Positions 7,076 to 11,227 of a DNA stretch of 11,227 nucleotides are shown here, piece by piece. Below the pieces are notes generated by a model. That model had not been told where the DNA came from. It did not search any database and worked only from the letters and a program-made list of their open reading frames with translations. The DNA comes from Dehalococcoidia bacterium CG2_30_46_9 (GTDB lineage Bacteria > Chloroflexota > Dehalococcoidia > GIF9 > AB-539-J10): the NCBI GenBank assembly GCA_001873005.1, contig MNYE01000128.1, forward strand, positions 1 through 11,227, written 5' to 3'. The translations under genes were made by a program, and so were the position numbers. Numbering within the stretch: position 1 is the stretch's first letter; every line of letters starts with the position of its first letter.

Positions 7076-8069
7076 ATTTACCCTTCAGCCAGGGCATCAT
7101 GTCTCTGAGTTTTTTGCCCACAATTTCTATCGGGTGCTCCGCCTCTTTTCGCTTCATAGCATTAAAGCTGGGGCGACCAGCCTGATTTTCCAAAATCCAT
7201 TCTCTAGCAAAAGTGCCATCCTGAATTTCTGCCAGGATTTGTCTCATCTCATCCTTAACCAGATCATCAATAACTCGTGGACCCCGGGTATAATCGCCAT
7301 ACTCCGCTGTATCACTTATCGAATAGCGCATATAGCTCAAGCCACCTTGATATATAAGGTCAACGATGAGCTTCAATTCATGGCAAACCTCAAAGTAGGC
7401 AATCTCTGGCTGGTAACCAGCTTCCACTAGAGTTTCAAAACCAGCTTTGATTAAGGAGCTAATTCCTCCACAAAGCACTGTCTGTTCCCCAAAAAGGTCA
7501 GTCTCTGTTTCCTCAGCAAATGTCGTCTCCAGAACCCCGGCCCTGGCGCAGCCAATACCCTTAGCATAAGCCAAAGCAATATCTTTTGCTTTACCCGAAG
7601 CATCCTGGTGTATAGCGACTAAGGCTGGGGGACCTGAGCCCTCAGTGTAAAGACGACGTAACATGTGCCCTGGGCATTTGGGGGCGATCATGCTAACATC
7701 AATTTCGGGAGGTGGCACAATCTGGGAATAGTGGATGTTAAAACCGTGGGCGAACATCAACGTTTTACCTTTGGTCAAATTTCCTCTGATTGATTCACGA
7801 TAGATTTGAGGGTGTAAATTGTCCGGAGCGAGCATAACGATGATGTCTGCCTTTTGGGTTGCCTCACTGGCGTTAGTTACCTGAAAGCCTGCATTCTGTG
7901 CTGCCTTCCAACCCTCGCTACTGGGTGCTTCAGCAACAATAACCTGACAGCCACTATCCCTGAGATTTTGGGCATGAGCATGTCCTTGACTCCCGTAGCC
8001 GATAATACCAATCACCTTTCCCTTAATTAGTTCCAGATTAGCATCTTTCTCGTAGTAAATTTTAGCCAT
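7074..8069 (-). CDS. ilvC: Ketol-acid reductoisomerase, class I
   Basis: At 331 residues this is the normal class I length. It converts acetolactate or acetohydroxybutyrate to the dihydroxyacid using Mg2+ and NAD(P)H. The Rossmann motif is [13 protein letters not shown] (24-36). H108 in AHGFNIH is the catalytic-site histidine. The metal ligands D191 and E195 (DLFGE), E227 and E231 (FEVCHEL) and S252 (YSISD) are all present. The loop after the second strand reads [12 protein letters not shown] (43-54) instead of the usual VVGLRxGSxSW, which could alter cofactor preference. The start is the ATG at 8069 with AAAAGGAGGT just upstream; an in-frame TTG at 8093 lies upstream of that site. An 82-base repeat-like spacer separates it from ilvN, and the SemiSWEET gene follows after 14 bases. 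Confidence 0.96.
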   Translation of the reverse strand: MAKIYYEKDANLELIKGKVIGIIGYGSQGHAHAQNLRDSGCQVIVAEAPSSEGWKAAQNAGFQVTNASEATQKADIIVMLAPDNLHPQIYRESIRGNLTKGKTLMFAHGFNIHYSQIVPPPEIDVSMIAPKCPGHMLRRLYTEGSGPPALVAIHQDASGKAKDIALAYAKGIGCARAGVLETTFAEETETDLFGEQTVLCGGISSLIKAGFETLVEAGYQPEIAYFEVCHELKLIVDLIYQGGLSYMRYSISDTAEYGDYTRGPRVIDDLVKDEMRQILAEIQDGTFAREWILENQAGRPSFNAMKRKEAEHPIEIVGKKLRDMMPWLKGK

Positions 8070-8073
8070 GATA

Positions 8074-8082
8074 CCTCCTTTT
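8074..8082 (-). promoter_or_regulatory. Near-consensus Shine-Dalgarno of ilvC
   Basis: AAAAGGAGG on the minus strand lies 4 bases before the ATG at 8069 (TATC spacer). It is the strongest site in the operon and decides the ilvC start. Confidence 0.8.
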
Positions 8083-8085
8083 CCA

Positions 8086-8149
8086 AAAATCAAAAGTTAA
8101 AATGCAAAATGACAAGTCAAGAAGCAAAATCATTTTCATCTTTGATTTT
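8086..8149. repeat. A/T-rich nested inverted repeat between ilvN and ilvC
   Basis: AAAATCAAA (8086-8094) pairs with TTTGATTTT (8141-8149). Inside it, AAAATGA (8106-8112) pairs with TCATTTT (8130-8136). The strand-biased CAAAA-rich text (GTTAAAATGCAAAATGACAA) resembles a low-complexity dispersed repeat. It fills nearly all of the 82-base spacer and ends just before the ilvC Shine-Dalgarno. Confidence 0.45.
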
Positions 8150-8151
8150 CC

Positions 8152-8640
8152 TTAAGCACCACGAGTCAAGGCAATTCTACCAGTGCGACTGATTTCTTTA
8201 ATGCCAAAACCTCTAAGAAGTTTAATCAAAGATTCTACTTTGTCCTCGTCACCAGTAACCTCTACTGTCAACGAATCTAAAGCAACATCAACTATATTAG
8301 CTCGGAAAACATCAACAATCTGAATGATTTCACTTCTTGTCGAAGCAGTGGCTTTGACCTTGATTAAAGCCAACTCCCTCGCTACAGTGTCCTCATCTGT
8401 TATATCTGAAACCTTGACCACATTAATTAATTTGTCCAACTGTTTTCTCACCTGCTCTACTACAGTAGAATCATCGGCGACAACAATCGTCATGCGGGAT
8501 AAGCCAGGTTGTTCACTACTACCCACAGCCAGACTTTGTATATTAAAACCCCTTCGCCGGAATAGACTAGCCACCCGATTAAGCACACCAGGCTTATCCT
8601 CTACTAAAGCTACCAAGGTATGTTTTGTATTAGAATTCAA
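8152..8640 (-). CDS. ilvN: Acetohydroxyacid synthase small (regulatory) subunit
   Basis: This 162-residue regulatory subunit activates the IlvB catalytic subunit and confers valine feedback inhibition. The N-terminal ACT domain (about 7-80) has LVALVEDKPGVLNRVASLF (9-27) and RRGFNIQSLAVG (29-40), the region that binds the effector in this family. The C-terminal domain (about 85-160) ends in the conserved SRTGRIALTRG (151-161). Length is standard. The start is a TTG at 8640, with AAAGGG 8 bases upstream (8649-8654) and no usable nearby ATG. It lies 40 bases after ilvB, with a hairpin repeat in the gap, so the ilvB:ilvN protein ratio could be set there. The gene name ilvN (rather than ilvH) rests on linkage to ilvB and is a convention. 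Confidence 0.95.
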   Translation of the reverse strand: MNSNTKHTLVALVEDKPGVLNRVASLFRRRGFNIQSLAVGSSEQPGLSRMTIVVADDSTVVEQVRKQLDKLINVVKVSDITDEDTVARELALIKVKATASTRSEIIQIVDVFRANIVDVALDSLTVEVTGDEDKVESLIKLLRGFGIKEISRTGRIALTRGA

Positions 8641-8648
8641 TCTACTTT

Positions 8649-8654
8649 CCCTTT
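8649..8654 (-). promoter_or_regulatory. Shine-Dalgarno deciding the ilvN TTG start
   Basis: AAAGGG on the minus strand lies 8 bases before the TTG at 8640. It follows directly after the hairpin repeat in the ilvB-ilvN gap, leaving 4 bases between stem and site. Confidence 0.65.
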
Positions 8655-8678
8655 GTAGTTGCCTGATTTATCAGGCAA
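8655..8678. repeat. Hairpin repeat (copy B) between ilvB and ilvN
   Basis: TTGCCTGAT (8659-8667) and ATCAGGCAA (8670-8678) form perfect 9-base arms around TT. The left flank GTAG makes the left side match copy A (2188-2215) at 11 of 13 bases. Both differences (CA to TG) are mirrored on the right arm (TG to CA). It lies 2 bases from the ilvB stop codon and 4 bases from the ilvN Shine-Dalgarno. No T-tract follows. Confidence 0.75.
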
Positions 8679-8680
8679 TA

Positions 8681-10390
8681 TTACCCGTTTAGCGAAGCTA
8701 AACCCTTTGGCACTTCCAGAGTTTTGGCTAAGCTTTCTCCTGGTGGCACCATAGGAAAGACATTTTCCTCCGGCTCAACAAGGAAGTCAAGAAGAAACGG
8801 TCCAGGATAATCCATCGCCTTGTCTACAGCCGGAACCACCTCCTCCCTGTGCTTCACCCTGATGCCAGGAATATCATACGCTTCGGCAATCTTGACAAAA
8901 TCGGGGTTCCAAAGTTTAGTATCAACATAACGACGCCCGTAAAACAACTCCTGCCACTGTCTTACCATGCCCAAGTAGCCATTATTAATGATAGCTATTT
9001 TCACAGCAGTGTTCTCTTGCCTTATCGTGCCTAGTTCCTGAATAGTCATCTGGAAACCACCATCGCCAGCAATGCACCATACCATTTCTTCAGGACAGCC
9101 AACTTTAGCACCCATAGCAGCGGGAAGTTCAAACCCCATAGTCCCCAAACCACCAGCGGAAATAAAGCTATTAGGCTTGGTATAGATAAAATGTTGTGCT
9201 GCCCACATCTGATTCTGTCCTACCCCGGTAACTATTATGGCATCGCCCTGAGTAGCTTCATAAATTTGGCGAATAACATATTGAGGTAAAAGCTCGTCGC
9301 CGCGCTCCCCTGAAACAAGTTCAGGGTCGGGCAAGGGATGTTCATACCTCCATTGCTCTAACTGAGACAACCAGTCTAAATGGTCTCTGCTTTCAATTTC
9401 CTGATTGAGAGCTTTTAGTACTGTCTTAACATCACCCACTATAGGGATATCTGCTGGCACATTCTTATCTATCTCAGCGGGATCAATATCAATGTGGATA
9501 ATGCGGGCGTGAGGGGCAAAACCTTTGGTATTTGCTGTAGCCCGGTCATCGAATCTCATGCCAATAGCAATAACAAGGTCGGCATCCTGAACTGCCATAT
9601 TAGCGTAAGCTGTGCCATGCATCCCCAGCATGCCAAGATTAAGTATGTGATTTCCCGGGAAGGAAGCAATACCAAGCAAAGTGCTAACCAACGGTATCTG
9701 CGCTTTCTCAACTAATTCCTTAAGTTCATCATAGGCTTGGGAAATAACTATTCCTCTGCCAGCAATGATAACAGGCTGTGATGCTTCGTTGATAGCCTTC
9801 GCTGCTCTTCTAATTTGAGCCGGATGACCCTGAGAGATAAACTTGTAGCCAGGTAGATCAACTTTATCCGGGTAAACAAATTCTGCCTCTTCCTGCTGGA
9901 CATCCCTCGGTATATCAATAAGCACAGGACTGGGCCTACCTGTCTGAGCAATATAGAAAGCTTCTTTGACCGTTTTAGCTAGTTCCGCAGCATCAGTAAC
10001 AAGATAGTTATGTTTGGTAATAGGAAGCGTAATGCCGGTGATATCTGCCTCCTGAAAAGCATCCTTGCCAATAAATGGTCTTGCCACCTGACCAGTTATA
10101 GCTATTAAGGGAGACGAATCCATATAAGCATTGGCAATGCCGGTGACTAAATTAGCCGCCCCTGGTCCCGAAGTAGCTATACACACTCCTGCCTTGCCAG
10201 TGGCTCGAGCATAGCCATCAGCAGCATGGGCTGCCCCTTGCTCATGACGGACTAATATGTGTCGAAGCTGAGGATATTGGGGAAAGGTATCATATATGGG
10301 CAAAACAGCTCCACCAAGGATACCAAAGATAACCTCAACACCTTCTCTAATCAAGCTTTCACATAAAATCTGAGCCCCAGTTTTCTTCAT
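8681..10390 (-). CDS. ilvB: Acetohydroxyacid (acetolactate) synthase large catalytic subunit
   Basis: This 569-residue thiamine-diphosphate enzyme condenses pyruvate with pyruvate or 2-oxobutyrate to acetolactate or acetohydroxybutyrate. The N-terminal domain (about 1-170) holds the catalytic Glu E50 in VRHEQGAAHAADGYAR and SGPGAANLVTGIANA (74-88). The central FAD-binding-type domain (about 190-330) has MRFDDRATA (278-286). The C-terminal domain has the diphosphate/Mg motif GDGGF (442-446) through NNGYLGMVRQWQE (469-481), including the W (residue 479) of the herbicide-site segment. Length is normal. The ATG at 10390 has GAGG 7 bases upstream, and the gap to ilvD is 16 bases. Residues 355-361 (DPELVSG) in the linker before the last domain are encoded by a dispersed palindrome. 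The final codons form a small hairpin, with a second hairpin just past the stop. Confidence 0.97.
   Translation of the reverse strand: MKKTGAQILCESLIREGVEVIFGILGGAVLPIYDTFPQYPQLRHILVRHEQGAAHAADGYARATGKAGVCIATSGPGAANLVTGIANAYMDSSPLIAITGQVARPFIGKDAFQEADITGITLPITKHNYLVTDAAELAKTVKEAFYIAQTGRPSPVLIDIPRDVQQEEAEFVYPDKVDLPGYKFISQGHPAQIRRAAKAINEASQPVIIAGRGIVISQAYDELKELVEKAQIPLVSTLLGIASFPGNHILNLGMLGMHGTAYANMAVQDADLVIAIGMRFDDRATANTKGFAPHARIIHIDIDPAEIDKNVPADIPIVGDVKTVLKALNQEIESRDHLDWLSQLEQWRYEHPLPDPELVSGERGDELLPQYVIRQIYEATQGDAIIVTGVGQNQMWAAQHFIYTKPNSFISAGGLGTMGFELPAAMGAKVGCPEEMVWCIAGDGGFQMTIQELGTIRQENTAVKIAIINNGYLGMVRQWQELFYGRRYVDTKLWNPDFVKIAEAYDIPGIRVKHREEVVPAVDKAMDYPGPFLLDFLVEPEENVFPMVPPGESLAKTLEVPKGLASLNG
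8687..8703. repeat. Small hairpin over the last codons of ilvB
   Basis: GTTTAGC-GAA-GCTAAAC is a perfect 7-bp stem with a 3-base loop, covering the codons for the last residues of IlvB. It stands 8 bases from hairpin copy B, so the ilvB 3' end carries two stacked stems. No T-tract follows. Confidence 0.5.
9308..9326. repeat. 19-bp palindrome inside ilvB
   Basis: CCCTGAAACAAGTTCAGGG is identical to the copy at 371-389. On the minus strand it is read in a different frame from the PMT and leuC copies, giving DPELVSG (IlvB residues 355-361), in the linker between the central and C-terminal domains. Confidence 0.85.
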
Positions 10391-10406
10391 GTGGTTTCCT
10401 CAGCCT

Positions 10407-11227
10407 TCATTGAAGTATAGCTCCCCTGCTGGCTGAAGTCACTTTATCACTATAACGCTTAAGATAGCCACTTTTAATCTTGGGTTCAAAAGGAGGTAAC
10501 AAACTTAGTCGCCACTCTATTTCCTTCTGGCTTAACTCTACTTCCAAGTTATGATTAGGTATATCTATTTTGATAACATCACCATCTTTCAAAACAGCTA
10601 TGGGACCTCTTTCTGCCGCTTCAGGGGAAACGTGACCAATAGCTGCACCCTGTGTAGCCCCGGAAAAGCGCCCGTCAGTAACAAGAGCCACTTCCTTATC
10701 CAAACCCATGCCGCTGAGGAGAGAAGTAGGCGTTAGCATTTCACGCATCCCCGGCCCACCCTTCGGTCCTTCGTAGCGGATAACAACTATATCACCAGGC
10801 TTTATTTTTCTATCCATTATAGCTACTGTAGCTACTTCTTCACTATCAAAAACCTTGGCTGGACCCCGATGAACCAGCATCTCAGCAGCTACAGCAGCAC
10901 TTTTCACCACAGCCCCCTCAGGTGCTAAATTCCCAAACAGCATACTAATGCCGCCCGTAGCACTATAAGGTTGTGACAAGGAGCGAATCACCTCTTTGTT
11001 TTTGACCAGGGCTCCTTTTATCACCTCTCCCAGTGGCTTTCCTAACACAGTCTTTGTATCAAGTTTTAGCAATGCTGATATTTCTTGCATTACCGCCGGA
11101 ATACCACCGGCTAAATCTAAATCTTCAATGTGGTAATCGCTCGCCGGACTCAATTTACAAATGTGGGGAATATGCTCACTAATTTCGTTTACCCATGATA
11201 AGGGAAAATCTATTCCTGCCTCGTGAG
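10407..11227 (-). CDS. ilvD: Dihydroxyacid dehydratase, partial (N-terminus beyond the window)
   Basis: About 272 C-terminal residues are present. The frame stays open to the window edge, beginning [18 protein letters not shown], which matches the internal IlvD segment; the TTG near 11153 is therefore not a start. The enzyme is an Fe-S-dependent dehydratase making 2-oxoisovalerate and 2-oxo-3-methylvalerate, shared by valine, isoleucine and, through LeuA, leucine synthesis. Visible conserved segments are [59 protein letters not shown] (cut by position, with the active-site Ser in DGRFSG) and [14 protein letters not shown]. The TGA stop lies 16 bases before the ilvB start, so the two are cotranscribed. 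The promoter and any leader attenuator or T-box would lie outside the window. Confidence 0.95.
   Translation of the reverse strand, partial: HEAGIDFPLSWVNEISEHIPHICKLSPASDYHIEDLDLAGGIPAVMQEISALLKLDTKTVLGKPLGEVIKGALVKNKEVIRSLSQPYSATGGISMLFGNLAPEGAVVKSAAVAAEMLVHRGPAKVFDSEEVATVAIMDRKIKPGDIVVIRYEGPKGGPGMREMLTPTSLLSGMGLDKEVALVTDGRFSGATQGAAIGHVSPEAAERGPIAVLKDGDVIKIDIPNHNLEVELSQKEIEWRLSLLPPFEPKIKSGYLKRYSDKVTSASRGAILQ

Noticed and set aside
7008..7430. 140-codon plus-strand open frame opposite ilvC
   Set aside because: It is the antisense shadow of a highly conserved gene and shows no recognisable protein features.
8324..8692. 122-codon plus-strand open frame opposite ilvN
   Set aside because: It is an antisense shadow of ilvN, without Shine-Dalgarno or family resemblance.
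11151..11153. TTG near 11153 as the ilvD start
   Set aside because: The conserved IlvD segment [16 protein letters not shown] continues in frame to the window edge, so the gene is cut by the window rather than starting there.

Overview
The window reads as a bacterial chromosome segment, most likely from the Chloroflexota (Dehalococcoidia-like). This is inferred from the branched-chain amino acid gene order ilvD-ilvB-ilvN-ilvC-(small gene)-leuA-leuC, from the protein sequences, and from a moderate GC content with many short dispersed palindromes of the kind seen in uncultured members of that group. No rRNA, tRNA or marker gene is present to confirm it.

Layout. Bases 1-2063 (minus strand) hold a two-gene glycosylation cassette. 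It is a polyprenyl-phosphate-mannose synthase-like GT2 enzyme with a C-terminal GtrA membrane domain, overlapping by 10 bases a GT39/PMT-family membrane mannosyltransferase that leaves the window at base 1. Bases 2064-2497 are a gene-free divergent spacer filled with fragments of dispersed repeats. Bases 2498-3874 (plus strand) encode a DHA2-type MFS exporter. Its stop codon overlaps the stop of the convergent leuC by 4 bases. Bases 3871-11227 (minus strand) are one operon, read from right to left: ilvD (5' end outside the window), ilvB, ilvN, ilvC, a SemiSWEET-like three-helix transporter, leuA and leuC.

The operon encodes both subunits of acetohydroxyacid synthase, ketol-acid reductoisomerase and dihydroxyacid dehydratase, the shared route to valine and isoleucine. 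It also encodes the first leucine-specific step (LeuA) and the large subunit of the second (LeuC). The LeuC partner LeuD and also LeuB are not in the window. The operon ends abruptly at leuC against the convergent MFS gene.

The most unusual content is threefold. (1) A SemiSWEET gene sits 14 bases behind ilvC. It has a strong Shine-Dalgarno and intact substrate-site residues, but the codon at the expected start position is ATA. (2) A 19-bp palindrome of the form CCCTGAA-N5-TTCAGGG occurs five times, four of them inside coding regions, where it is translated in frame into three kinds of peptide. (3) Other dispersed repeats have become gene parts. One supplies the C-terminus and stop of leuA and the leader of leuC. 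Another forms a hairpin between ilvB and ilvN whose two arm differences from a distant copy are compensatory.
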